Both the position numbers and the translations under genes were made by a program. The notes beneath the pieces were generated by a model. It was given only the letters and a program-made list of their open reading frames with translations. It was not told where the DNA came from and ran no database searches. From positions 56,417-120,416 of the forward strand of contig CAJXMJ010000005.1 of assembly GCA_913056455.1 (NCBI GenBank): 64,000 nt of DNA, written 5' to 3'. Below are positions 44,057 through 52,971 of the stretch, piece by piece. The stretch's first letter is position 1, and the number at the start of each line of letters is the position of its first letter. Source of the DNA: an uncultured Fodinibius sp. Lineage in GTDB: Bacteria > Bacteroidota > Rhodothermia > Balneolales > Balneolaceae.

Positions 44057-46546
44057 TTATGCTTGATCCTGTTTTCGAAAGGATTGAACAACTATTGTGA
44101 TTCCCAATATATATAGCACAATATGTCCCGCCCAGGCAATGCGTCCGCCCCAAATGTTTGATGTCGGCTCAAATGTTAATCGCACTGTGTGTTCACCAGC
44201 CGGAACCTCCAATCCACGTAATACAAAATTGGTTTTGTGAATTTCCGTAGGTTTACCATCAATGGTCGCTTCCCATCCAGTGGGGTAGTAGATTTCACTC
44301 AGTACCAGAAACTGTTCTTTTTCGGATGAGGTATTGAGCGTAATTTCATTGCCCTTATATTTTTCTATAGTAATCCGGGCGGTGGTATCAATGGATGTGT
44401 TGATCGCCTCGTCAGTCTCTACTATAGCCGTTGTGGAAGGATTAAAATCAGCTGATGGTTTCATACGGTCAACAGCTTGTTGTGCGGAGCCAACGGTTGA
44501 GACTGAATCTACAAAAAAGGCTTTGGGAAGCACATCATCATTGCGGTACACCCGCTGGTTGTTTTGATTTAAAACCTGCGTATATCCATTAAAGGGGATT
44601 TGCTGCTGAATAGTGAGGTATTTTGTATTCAACATATCCAGTACAGCGTGGTTGAATCCTGTTTGGTTGTCCATTAGCAAGTGGTCAATCAGATCCTGAT
44701 AGTGTGCCAGTTTTGCTCCGGAATATCCGCCAATTGTTGGATAAAAGTATGATGGGATGGCGTTATTAAATGGATTGCGATTTAATGGGAATACGCGATA
44801 GGGATAACCATTTCCGGAATCAATATTCTGCATAATGAAGTTGTCGGCCGGGGTTTGTTGTCGCTGGATCATTTGTTCGGCTTCCAAGTTATCCGACGCC
44901 ATTTTGTCTTCGTCAACGTATCGGCTGTCAACGCTTAGCATATCGTAAGCTGTAAGAACCAGTAAGCCAATGAGCAGATATCCCTTACTGACTTTTCTCT
45001 TTATAAATCCAACTATAAGCCCTCCTGCAAGTAATGTTAAAATAATATATCGGGTGGCGTCACTGCTGGCCATCTCTTTGCGATCAGGCTTTAACCGTGT
45101 GTTCATAAAGTTCTGAACACGTTGTTGAACCTGAGGATTATCGGGTGATACATTATTCTGTTGTGCAACCTGTTGGGCATATCGTTGGAATTCTCCAGGT
45201 TTTTCAAATGAAAGCAGGGCATTGCTGCCGAAGGCAAAGATTACACCCAGTCCGATAGCGATACCCAGCGGAGTATATAACTCCTTCAGGGATTTCTGTT
45301 TGTCTTTGGCGATGTTAAACAGAGCCTCAATGCCGTATACGGCTACTACTGAATAGCAGAAAACCGTGGCGATAAGCCAGGTTTCGGGCACACGGAATTT
45401 GTCAAAATAGGGGATATAGTTGAATGCAAATTCATTAAAGGCCGGCAGGTTGTGCCCCAGTGAAAACAGAAGAGTCAGGGAGCCAACGCCAAAGAAGAGG
45501 TATTTGATTTTCTTGCGATAGGCAAACAGCCCTATTAAAGCTAAGACAAAAGCAATTGCCCCAAAGTAATGGGGACCGCTGGTAAACGACTTTGGACCCC
45601 AATACGCTTCTCCGGATGATCCTCCGTAAAGTCCCGGGATGATGAGTGTTAACAATTCCCCGACACCCTGCGACCAGCTAAAGGCATATTCGAGTGTCAG
45701 TCCGTCACTTCCTCCTGAGGATGCAAGCGTGGAGCCGCCTCGGGTACTGTATTGTGAATATTCGTAGAGTCGCCAGTATAGATCGATGCTTGCAATGATT
45801 CCCAGAACACCCGCTCCAAAGGCGATACCGGTACGTTGTGCCCAATCCCATAATTCTTCTTTTTTGTATGCCAGCCAACTATCATACATCCACCAAAAGC
45901 CCAGTAGGTATAAAAAGTAATAAGTTATTTGAGGATGGTTAGCTCGAAGCTGTAGCGTCACAGCCAGTGCAAAAGTAAAAAAGGCTAATAATTTTTTTTG
46001 GGATCTGGAGATCAGATAATAGCCGACGAACATCCATGGGACGAAAGCAAAGGCCATAAACTTAGCATAATGGCCGGCTTCGATAACGATGGGCAGGTAA
46101 GTTGTAAAGCCCATAAGGATAGCTCCTATGGCTGCCGAAAACGGACGAACTTTTTGAACGACAAAAAAGACATAGGCGCCGCTTAGTAGGATCCAAAAGA
46201 AAGCCAGTGGGTGGGCTTGCCCCCCCATCCATTTGAAGAAAGAATCAATGCTGGGCGGGGGCGGAGGATTATGAATAACAGTTGAAGGCATTCCTGAAAA
46301 CATGTTGGATGCCCAAAGCGGATGATCACCATAGGTATCAACATGTTCGATGACAGATTCTGCTCCGGCTCGCCACTGAAGAACATCGTTGCCCAAAAAT
46401 TGTTTATCGCCAAAGAATATGGCTGAGTACAAAAGTAGGGGCAGGACAAAAAGTATAGCCAGCGAAATCCAATGTTTCTTGTTGGCTGATAGTTTTGAAA
46501 TAAAATCTTCTTTTAGTGAGTGGGGCTGCTTTTTTTTTGAACTCAA
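44057..46546 (-). CDS. YfhO-family membrane protein (GT-C-like)
   Basis: An 829-residue inner-membrane protein with about a dozen helices and two extracytoplasmic regions. The first loop carries GNDVLQWRAGAESVIEHVDTYG and SNMFSGMPST, typical of YfhO and GT-C glycosyltransferases; the C-terminal beta domain has PTGWEATIDGKPTEIHKTNF, followed by a last helix. Relatives transfer sugars from a polyprenyl-phosphate carrier to an extracytoplasmic acceptor. TTG start at 46546 (MSSKKKQPHSL). First gene of the glycan cluster; an inverted-repeat element lies just upstream. Confidence 0.9.
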   Translation of the reverse strand: MSSKKKQPHSLKEDFISKLSANKKHWISLAILFVLPLLLYSAIFFGDKQFLGNDVLQWRAGAESVIEHVDTYGDHPLWASNMFSGMPSTVIHNPPPPPSIDSFFKWMGGQAHPLAFFWILLSGAYVFFVVQKVRPFSAAIGAILMGFTTYLPIVIEAGHYAKFMAFAFVPWMFVGYYLISRSQKKLLAFFTFALAVTLQLRANHPQITYYFLYLLGFWWMYDSWLAYKKEELWDWAQRTGIAFGAGVLGIIASIDLYWRLYEYSQYSTRGGSTLASSGGSDGLTLEYAFSWSQGVGELLTLIIPGLYGGSSGEAYWGPKSFTSGPHYFGAIAFVLALIGLFAYRKKIKYLFFGVGSLTLLFSLGHNLPAFNEFAFNYIPYFDKFRVPETWLIATVFCYSVVAVYGIEALFNIAKDKQKSLKELYTPLGIAIGLGVIFAFGSNALLSFEKPGEFQRYAQQVAQQNNVSPDNPQVQQRVQNFMNTRLKPDRKEMASSDATRYIILTLLAGGLIVGFIKRKVSKGYLLIGLLVLTAYDMLSVDSRYVDEDKMASDNLEAEQMIQRQQTPADNFIMQNIDSGNGYPYRVFPLNRNPFNNAIPSYFYPTIGGYSGAKLAHYQDLIDHLLMDNQTGFNHAVLDMLNTKYLTIQQQIPFNGYTQVLNQNNQRVYRNDDVLPKAFFVDSVSTVGSAQQAVDRMKPSADFNPSTTAIVETDEAINTSIDTTARITIEKYKGNEITLNTSSEKEQFLVLSEIYYPTGWEATIDGKPTEIHKTNFVLRGLEVPAGEHTVRLTFEPTSNIWGGRIAWAGHIVLYILGITIVVQSFRKQDQA

Positions 46547-46574
46547 GACAATGGAATTAGTGCAATTTAAAAAT

Positions 46575-46656
46575 ATGTCATCCTGTATTTCTTTCAGGAT
46601 CTAAGTTTTGTAGTACCTTCAGATACTGTTCCTGAATATTTGGAACAGCATGACAT
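46575..46656. repeat. Imperfect inverted-repeat element between gatC and yfhO
   Basis: ATGTCAT (46575-46581) is mirrored by ATGACAT (46650-46656). Between them are TTCAGGATCT on one side and AGATACTG on the other, plus an inner hairpin TGTTCC-tgaatattt-GGAACA (46627-46647). The whole looks like a REP- or MITE-like intergenic palindrome. No open frame, no terminator T run. Confidence 0.6.
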
Positions 46657-46664
46657 TATTAATA

Positions 46665-46952
46665 TTACTCAATTACGCGCGGCACGCGGAAGTAATCGGT
46701 GTCAGCGTCGGGGGCGTTTTTAAGAGCATCTTCGTGAGAAAGCGGTTCTTTTGCTTTGTCATCACGCAGCCGATATTCCAGGTCAATGACATGTTCGAGT
46801 GGTTCCACATCCGAAGTGTCAAGCTCTTCGAGCGTTGTCATATAGTCAAGAATCTGGTTCATGTCACTTACCAACGATTTTGTTTCTTCTTCGCTCAGTT
46901 GTAGCCGCGCCAGATCGGCAACGTAGTTCACATCCTTTTTTGTTACTGACAT
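46665..46952 (-). CDS. gatC: Asp/Glu-tRNA amidotransferase subunit C
   Basis: Small subunit that stabilises GatA in the GatCAB complex, converting Glu-tRNA-Gln and Asp-tRNA-Asn to the amide forms. 95 residues: VADLARLQLSEEE, MNQILDYMTTLEELDTSDVEPLEHV and a C-terminal DYFRVPRVIE are typical. The frame extends ten codons upstream, but ATG at 46952 (MSVTKKDVNYVADLARL) is the usual start. gatA and gatB are not in the window. Divergent from ptsH. Confidence 0.94.
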   Translation of the reverse strand: MSVTKKDVNYVADLARLQLSEEETKSLVSDMNQILDYMTTLEELDTSDVEPLEHVIDLEYRLRDDKAKEPLSHEDALKNAPDADTDYFRVPRVIE

Positions 46953-47111
46953 GTAGTTTAATTTAGTAATTATAAATAGCAATTAAGTTAAGAAAACAGC
47001 AGCTAAGTTTACAATTCTTTCAAGGCTTCTGGAAACGATGTTTTATTATTAACTGCTGTGGATAGTTACTTCAATAATTGGCATTTTACGGTTTAAATGA
47101 AATAATACAGG

Positions 47112-47396
47112 ATGATAAAAAAGAAAGTTACTATTGTGAATGATGCCGGTTTGCATGCGCGACCTGCAGCCGCATTAGTGAAATTAGCATCTAAATTTGA
47201 ATCTGATTTTTACATCCATTTGTATGGATATAAAGTAAACGGAAAGAGTATTCTTGGGGTCATGACTCTTGCTGCTGAAAAGGGTGCAGAACTCGAGCTG
47301 GAGCTTGACGGACCTGATGAGGAAGAGGCTACGGAAGCCATTACCGAACTTATAGCGGATGGATTTGGTGAAGTCTACGAGGATGGAAATGAGTAA
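47112..47396 (+). CDS. ptsH: HPr phosphocarrier protein
   Basis: 94 residues. Phosphorylation site His15 in AGLHARPAA and the regulatory Ser46 in NGKSILGVM are both present, so it can take part in the PEP phosphotransfer chain and, if an HPr kinase exists elsewhere, in Ser-P regulation. It overlaps ptsI by eight bases (ATGAGTAA). No sugar-specific EII component is nearby. Confidence 0.96.
   Translation: MIKKKVTIVNDAGLHARPAAALVKLASKFESDFYIHLYGYKVNGKSILGVMTLAAEKGAELELELDGPDEEEATEAITELIADGFGEVYEDGNE
47379..47382 (+). promoter_or_regulatory. Ribosome-binding site deciding the ptsI start
   Basis: GAGG inside the end of ptsH lies six bases before ATG 47389, favouring that start over the ATGs at 47359, 47383 and 47416. 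Confidence 0.5.
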
Positions 47397-49116
47397 TCAG
47401 GTAAATAATACGGAGATGTATATCACGGGGGCACCTGCCTGTCCCGGTATTGTGATTGGTAATACGAGCCTCTATCAACGTGCACGTCCACATGTTTCTG
47501 ATACACAAATTACTGATGATGAGACCGAAGTTCATATCCATAAATTCTATGAAGCTCTTGACATAGCTGAGGAGGAACTTGAGGCTTTGCTGGAAAATAC
47601 AGATATGGAAGATCTGGCTGATCTGATTGAAATGCAGATTGCCATTTTAAAAGATCCCGAACTGCACAATAGGATAGAGCAAGAAATTTCGGCAAATAAT
47701 AAACCTGTTGATGCAGCAATAGAAAGTATCTTTCGAAATTATCTGCAGGTGATTCGCGAAAATCACGGAGAGACGTTCCAGAATAAATCTGTGGATATTT
47801 CTGATATTCGTGACCGACTATTGCAAATTATCCATAATAAAAGGGATGATATTAAGGAGGGGGCCATCTTGGTAGCCCGGGAGCTGAGTCCACGAGAGGT
47901 TATTTCATTTTCTAATCGTAATATTAAAGGATTAATTACCGACCGGGGCGGGGCCACTTCGCATGCAGCAATTATTGCCCGGTCGATGAACATCCCAACA
48001 GTAGTAGGAACTCAAAGGGCGACCGAAGTTATCAATTCTGATGATGAAGTTGTACTTGACGGACGCAATGGGGAAGTGGTTGTTCATCCCAAAGATGAAA
48101 CACGAGAAAAATATAAAAGTCTGATTGAACAGCAGTTTAAAAGGCAGGCTGATTTTGAATCCCTATGCAAGAAGCCCAATGAAACTTCTGATGGGAAAAC
48201 TTTTTCATTGCAGGCTAATATTGAGTTTGCCGAAGAGCTGAGTATTGCCAATAAGTATCAGGCTGAAGGGGTGGGATTGCTACGGACAGAATCTATTTAT
48301 CTGAGCCGAAAACATTTTCAAAACATCCCTCAGCAGGTAGCTTTTTATAAGTCTATTCTTGAGTTAACTACTCCTCATCAGGTGACAATACGTTTGTTTG
48401 ATGTGGGCGGGGATAAGTTTTTTGGGGATGAAGGAAAGGAACAGAATCCTTTTCTTGGCTGGCGCGGAATCCGGATGTTATTAGAGCAGCCAGAATTATT
48501 AAAGAATCAGTTGCGAGCTATTATTAAAACATCAGAAGACTTTGTGGGGCGCATCCGCATCTTAGTGCCGATGGTTTCAACGATTGATGAGATTCGCAAG
48601 CTTAAAGATATTATTAGTGAGGTTCAGAACGAATTACTGAATGAGGGAATTGATATTGACAAAGATATCCCTCTTGGATTAATGGTAGAGGTGCCGAGTG
48701 TAGCCCTGAAAGCTGACCTTTTTGCCCGTCATGCCGACTTTCTAAGTATTGGTACCAATGATCTCACACAGTACGTTCTGGCAGTAGATCGGGGCAATGA
48801 GCGGATATCGAATTTATATGATCAGCGTCATCCGGCTATTTGGCGGTTAATAAAAGAAGTCGCCGAAGCCGGTGAACGTAATGGTGTACCGGTAAGTGTA
48901 TGTGGAGAGCTGGCTTCGGATCCCATTGCAGCGAGTTGCTTAATGGGACTTGGAATTAATGCGTTGAGTATGAATGCAGTAGTATTACCATCGGTAAAAC
49001 AGGTGTTGCGATCAAATTCTTATATTGAAATGCAGCAGCTGGCTGAAAAGGTGTTGGCTGCAGAAACGATGGATGATATTGATAATATATTTTCAAATTG
49101 GGAGACAAAGGAATAA
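47389..49116 (+). CDS. ptsI: PEP-protein phosphotransferase, enzyme I
   Basis: It passes phosphate from PEP to HPr. Active-site His is in GGATSHAAIIARSMNIPTVVG (His192 with this start). PEP-binding landmarks LLRTESIYLSR, IRLFDVGGDKF, NPFLGWRGIR, LGLMVEVPSVAL, LSIGTNDLTQYVLAVDR and the catalytic cysteine in VSVCGELASDP are all seen. Complete and about 575 residues. Coupled to ptsH by overlapping ATGAGTAA. With no EII in view, the pair may serve regulation or an EIIA-Man-type system encoded elsewhere. Confidence 0.96.
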   Translation: MSNQVNNTEMYITGAPACPGIVIGNTSLYQRARPHVSDTQITDDETEVHIHKFYEALDIAEEELEALLENTDMEDLADLIEMQIAILKDPELHNRIEQEISANNKPVDAAIESIFRNYLQVIRENHGETFQNKSVDISDIRDRLLQIIHNKRDDIKEGAILVARELSPREVISFSNRNIKGLITDRGGATSHAAIIARSMNIPTVVGTQRATEVINSDDEVVLDGRNGEVVVHPKDETREKYKSLIEQQFKRQADFESLCKKPNETSDGKTFSLQANIEFAEELSIANKYQAEGVGLLRTESIYLSRKHFQNIPQQVAFYKSILELTTPHQVTIRLFDVGGDKFFGDEGKEQNPFLGWRGIRMLLEQPELLKNQLRAIIKTSEDFVGRIRILVPMVSTIDEIRKLKDIISEVQNELLNEGIDIDKDIPLGLMVEVPSVALKADLFARHADFLSIGTNDLTQYVLAVDRGNERISNLYDQRHPAIWRLIKEVAEAGERNGVPVSVCGELASDPIAASCLMGLGINALSMNAVVLPSVKQVLRSNSYIEMQQLAEKVLAAETMDDIDNIFSNWETKE

Positions 49117-49122
49117 GCATAT

Positions 49123-50160
49123 ATGAATTTGGAGGATATTAAATCGATTGATACCCAAAATATGTGGGAATTCTTAACGACCTTCCCCGAGCAGTGGAAA
49201 GAAGCGGTGGAGAGCACGAAGAATATTGAGTTGACTATTAATAAGGGGGATATTTCCAATATATGTTTTGCGGGAATGGGAGGTTCTGCTATGGGGGCCG
49301 ATCTTATTCGTTCGTTCTGCTACGAGAGTAGTCCCTATCCAGTTAAGGTTGTGCGACATTATGAAATACCAAACTGGATTGATGAAAATACTCTGTTTAT
49401 TGCATGTAGCTTTTCTGGGAATACGGAAGAGACGCTCACGGCATTAACGGCTGCGCGTGAAAAGGGAGCACAAACTATTGCTGTTACAGCGGGTGGTGAA
49501 CTGATGGTTAAGGCAGCAAAAGAAGAGTTTGATTACATCAAAATCCCCGGGGGAATGCCCCCTCGTGCGGCACTTGGATATAGTTTTGTACCGCTCTATC
49601 GAATTTTTCAGTATCTGGGAATAGTCGAGGAACGAGATGGGGCTTTGAAAGATACCGCCCGGCTTTTATCGGAGCAGAATGATTTGTTTTCAAATCCCCA
49701 GGATAACGAGGCACTTAATTTAGCAGAAGAAATTAATGATACGCTGCCGATTGTTTATTCTGATGCTACGATGATGGAGTCAGTGAATCTGCGGTGGCGC
49801 AATCAGTTTGCAGAAAATGCTAAAACACTGGCTTATGGCAATACGCTTCCTGAAATGAATCATAATGAAATTGTTGGTTGGGAACGTATCGTACATTTAA
49901 CCGGCCGCTTGTCGGTGATCCTGTTGATTGATAAGGAGGATAATCCGAGAGTGCAACGAAGAATGGAAATAGTAGAAGAGCTGGTTGAAGATCAAACTGC
50001 TTCGCTTCATGTTTTAAAGACAAGGGGACAAACACGCCTTACACGCATGTTTTCACTTATTCAACTGGCTGATTGGACCAGCTTCTACCTTGCTATTGTG
50101 AGTAATGTTGATCCTACGCCCATTGCCAAAATAGATTTATTGAAAAGTAAGTTAGCCTGA
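49123..50160 (+). CDS. Bifunctional phosphoglucose/phosphomannose isomerase
   Basis: A 345-residue SIS-domain isomerase that interconverts glucose-6-P or mannose-6-P with fructose-6-P. CFAGMGGSAMGADLIRSF and CSFSGNTEETLTAL mark the SIS part, GGMPPRAALGYSF the PGI/PMI family, and LPEMNHNEIVGWE the catalytic His/Glu region. Six bases behind ptsI, so in the same operon, linking the PTS proteins with hexose-phosphate metabolism. Confidence 0.92.
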   Translation: MNLEDIKSIDTQNMWEFLTTFPEQWKEAVESTKNIELTINKGDISNICFAGMGGSAMGADLIRSFCYESSPYPVKVVRHYEIPNWIDENTLFIACSFSGNTEETLTALTAAREKGAQTIAVTAGGELMVKAAKEEFDYIKIPGGMPPRAALGYSFVPLYRIFQYLGIVEERDGALKDTARLLSEQNDLFSNPQDNEALNLAEEINDTLPIVYSDATMMESVNLRWRNQFAENAKTLAYGNTLPEMNHNEIVGWERIVHLTGRLSVILLIDKEDNPRVQRRMEIVEELVEDQTASLHVLKTRGQTRLTRMFSLIQLADWTSFYLAIVSNVDPTPIAKIDLLKSKLA

Positions 50161-50199
50161 ACGTAATATTTAATCTTTAATCTTTAGTCTTTTAGAACG

Positions 50200-50994
50200 T
50201 TGAGTTCAATATTTGATCAATCTGTATTTCTACAACACTTGAATACCCAATGGTTGGGACACAGCATTCGTTACTTTGAAGAGTTAGAGTCAACAAATAC
50301 CTACCTAAAAAAGTTATCACTGCAAGAAATAGAACATGGTCAGATTTGCCTAACGGATCATCAAACCCGCGGAAGGGGACAATATGAGCGGAAATGGGAA
50401 TCAGAAAAAGGACAAAATTTAACATTCTCTCTTGTGTTAACACCGGCCGATACGGGGCGTTTTCATGTGCTGACGTTAGCATGTGCCTTAGCAATCGTTG
50501 AGAAGCTAAATGAGTTTTTAAATGCATCCTGTGCTGCTATAAAATGGCCTAATGATATTATCCTGAACGATAAAAAAACGGCCGGTATCTTGACAGAGAC
50601 CGTTTTTACCGGTAATTCATTTGATCGTTTAATTCTTGGGATTGGTTTGAATATGAATCAACAAAAGTTTTCTGACGAGTTGGATGATATCGCAACTTCT
50701 GTTTCCCTGGAGAAGGGAGAACTTATAAATCGCGAACAATTTTTGGCCGACTTGCTAAATCGTATTGAGTATAAGTATACCACCTGGGAGCAGCAGCAAT
50801 CATCATTAATAAAAACGATTAATCGAAATATTATTGGCTACGGGCAATGGGTGGGGCTTAAAATAGATGATGAGTTACAAGATGAATTATTTAAGTTGCT
50901 CGGTATTGATGAGAACGGCGCATTACTGATGTTAAACAGGGATGGCGGAATAGATTCATTTTCTTATGAGCAGATCCAACTTGTCACAAATTGA
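50200..50994 (+). CDS. birA: Biotin-[acetyl-CoA-carboxylase] ligase
   Basis: It attaches biotin to biotin-dependent carboxylases. 264 residues with the ligase signature GRGQYERKW, IKWPNDIILNDKKTAGILTE and ILGIGLNMNQ, plus a C-terminal SH3-like domain. It lacks the N-terminal DNA-binding domain, so it is not a repressor. Start is TTG at 50200 (MSSIFDQSVF). Overlaps tilS by 29 bases. Confidence 0.93.
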   Translation: MSSIFDQSVFLQHLNTQWLGHSIRYFEELESTNTYLKKLSLQEIEHGQICLTDHQTRGRGQYERKWESEKGQNLTFSLVLTPADTGRFHVLTLACALAIVEKLNEFLNASCAAIKWPNDIILNDKKTAGILTETVFTGNSFDRLILGIGLNMNQQKFSDELDDIATSVSLEKGELINREQFLADLLNRIEYKYTTWEQQQSSLIKTINRNIIGYGQWVGLKIDDELQDELFKLLGIDENGALLMLNRDGGIDSFSYEQIQLVTN

Positions 50995-52315
50995 GCAGGC
51001 TGTTAAGGAATCGATAGATTCCGTTTTTGCTGGTTCAGTTCCTACTTTAGTTATAGCCGTTAGCGGTGGCGTGGATTCGATGAGTCTGCTCCATAGCATG
51101 CACAGCCTCAATATTCCGGGCATTGTTGCACATGTAAACTATCAGAAAAGAGGAGCAGCATCCGATAAAGATGCTGAGCTTGTAGCTGAAAAAGCGGAGG
51201 ATTGGGGATTCCAATTTGAGCTTAAAAAAACGGATCCCAATGAAGCTAAGGGACAAAACTTTCAACAGTGGGCTCGCGAGGTCCGGTATCATTTTTTTAG
51301 AGATTTGACTGAGAATTATGGGGCCGACGGAATTGCATTGGCTCATCACAGAGATGATCAGATAGAAACGATATTACAAAAACTTTTCCGTGGGGCGGGC
51401 ATGGCCAGTTGGAGTGGAATGGAGGTCTGGGACGGAGAACTTTTTCGGCCGTTGTTATCTGTCTCACGTCTGCAGATTGAACAATATGCAGAGCAAAAAG
51501 GAATACCATTTCGAACTGACGAATCAAATTTAGAAAATGATTTTGCCCGAAATTTCTTGCGCAACGAATGGACAGATAGATTATCTGAATTTTTCCCGGG
51601 ATGGAAAGACAATGTCCTTAGCATAGGAGAGGAGGCGAGGAATTATGAAGAGGCACTGAAATGGATTGCAAATCAGATATCAGAAGATAATGGTCTTAAT
51701 AAAAAGGCGTTTGATCAATTACAACCGGGTTTACAGCGTGCCTTAGTATTGTTTTTGGTTAAGAAACAAAAACCGGGTATCCAGATATCGGAAGCGAATT
51801 TGCATCGCGTAAGTGAGCTTAAAAAGCTGCAAACGGGTAAAAAAATTGGACTCACTTCAGAATTTTCGGTTTTCCGAGATCGTGACCACTATGTAATTAC
51901 TCAAACCCAAGAAGATGCTTTTGGCCCTCAAACATTTACACGAAGTAAGTTGGAGCACTCTAAAGTAGAGGCTGGAAATCATGAATTGACGATAGAACAA
52001 TTTTTCTCTCCCGATTTGAGCAAGGCTCTATTTATGGATGCCGATAAAATATCTTGGCCCATCACGTTGCGCGAATGGGAAGATGGGGATCGGATGCAGC
52101 CATTGGGGATGCAGGGGCACCAAACCGTTGCAGAACACTTGACGAACCGAAAAGTAAGTGCTATTGATAAGGAGAAAGTGCTTGTCATAGAATCTTTTGA
52201 AGAATCGATCTGTGCTCTTATCTTTCCGCCAATTAAAAATCAGTCATCCCCGGGCACTATTTCGGAGCAGGTTAAGTGTGATTCCGAAACGAAATGGTGC
52301 CTTAAAATAAAGTAA
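50966..52315 (+). CDS. tilS: tRNA(Ile)-lysidine synthase
   Basis: It converts C34 of the CAU-anticodon tRNA-Ile to lysidine. PP-loop SGGVDS at residues 33-38, IALAHHRDDQIETILQKLFRGAGMASWSGM in the catalytic core, and a C-terminal TilS domain (ITLREWEDGDRMQPLGMQGHQTVAEHL). 449 residues, full length. ATG at 50966 lies inside birA; hpt follows after 12 bases. Confidence 0.94.
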   Translation: MSRSNLSQIEQAVKESIDSVFAGSVPTLVIAVSGGVDSMSLLHSMHSLNIPGIVAHVNYQKRGAASDKDAELVAEKAEDWGFQFELKKTDPNEAKGQNFQQWAREVRYHFFRDLTENYGADGIALAHHRDDQIETILQKLFRGAGMASWSGMEVWDGELFRPLLSVSRLQIEQYAEQKGIPFRTDESNLENDFARNFLRNEWTDRLSEFFPGWKDNVLSIGEEARNYEEALKWIANQISEDNGLNKKAFDQLQPGLQRALVLFLVKKQKPGIQISEANLHRVSELKKLQTGKKIGLTSEFSVFRDRDHYVITQTQEDAFGPQTFTRSKLEHSKVEAGNHELTIEQFFSPDLSKALFMDADKISWPITLREWEDGDRMQPLGMQGHQTVAEHLTNRKVSAIDKEKVLVIESFEESICALIFPPIKNQSSPGTISEQVKCDSETKWCLKIK

Positions 52316-52327
52316 TTAGTTCAATAC

Positions 52328-52894
52328 ATGTCACTATACACTCCCGAAACCGTTAGTTGTAACGGAGAAACATTCAGCATATATCTTACCCAGCAAGAAC
52401 TTGAAGAACGAGTGGCGGAATTAGGGGATGAACTTTCGTCTAAGTATGAGGGCAAGAATCCTATTTTTATTGGGGTGCTTAACGGAGCATATATTTTTCT
52501 GTCGGATCTGATGCGCCAGGTGGACATCTCCTGCGAGGTCGATTTTTTGAAGCTCAGCAGTTATGGAGATGAAAAAGTATCGTCGGGAGAAGTAACTGAC
52601 CTTAAAGACATTGATGCTGATATCGAAGGTCGCCATGTAATATTGGTCGAAGATATTGTGGATACCGGGCTGTCGATGAATTATCTGGTGGATAAGTTAC
52701 AGAAGAAAAATCCTGAATCTATTGCAACAGTAACGCTTTTGCACAAAACGGAAGCAACACACCACGATGTGCAGCTCGATTATGTGGGATTTAAAATTCC
52801 AACGCTTTTTGTGTTGGGATATGGGTTAGATTATGCCCAAGAGGGACGAAATTTAGCGCAAATATATATCCTTGATAGTGACACAGAGGAATAA
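52328..52894 (+). CDS. hpt: Hypoxanthine phosphoribosyltransferase
   Basis: Purine salvage enzyme, 188 residues. The PRPP-binding motif is VILVEDIVDTGLSMNYL, with the flexible-loop region LKLSSYGDEKVSSGEV and FVLGYGLDYAQEGRNL near the C-terminus. The tilS-hpt order is common in bacteria (often followed by ftsH, not seen here, since tRNA-Ser comes next). Confidence 0.94.
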   Translation: MSLYTPETVSCNGETFSIYLTQQELEERVAELGDELSSKYEGKNPIFIGVLNGAYIFLSDLMRQVDISCEVDFLKLSSYGDEKVSSGEVTDLKDIDADIEGRHVILVEDIVDTGLSMNYLVDKLQKKNPESIATVTLLHKTEATHHDVQLDYVGFKIPTLFVLGYGLDYAQEGRNLAQIYILDSDTEE

Positions 52895-52928
52895 ACTATA
52901 TTTCATAAAAAGAAATATAAGTTAGCTA

Positions 52929-52959
52929 TTGATAAAATTTACTAAGCCGCTTATATTTG
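52929..52959 (+). promoter_or_regulatory. Bacteroidota-type promoter of tRNA-Ser
   Basis: TTG (52929-52931), a 20-base spacer and TATATTTG (52952-52959) match the -33/-7 consensus (TTG N19-21 TAnnTTTG). The tRNA begins 12 bases downstream. This is the best promoter match in the window. Confidence 0.7.
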
Positions 52960-52971
52960 CGACTCTTTATT

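Noticed and set aside
35361..46546. Glycan cluster as a prophage or integrated island
   Set aside because: No integrase, transposase, tRNA-flanking direct repeats or phage genes are seen at its borders.
50161..50199. Short repeats of TTTAATC/TTTAGTC before birA
   Set aside because: Degenerate AT-rich runs over fewer than 40 bases; no array structure, not CRISPR and no clear regulatory reading.
52897..52919. Hairpin TATATTTC/GAAATATA after hpt as terminator
   Set aside because: Stem is almost all A-T with no T run behind it; too weak to call.
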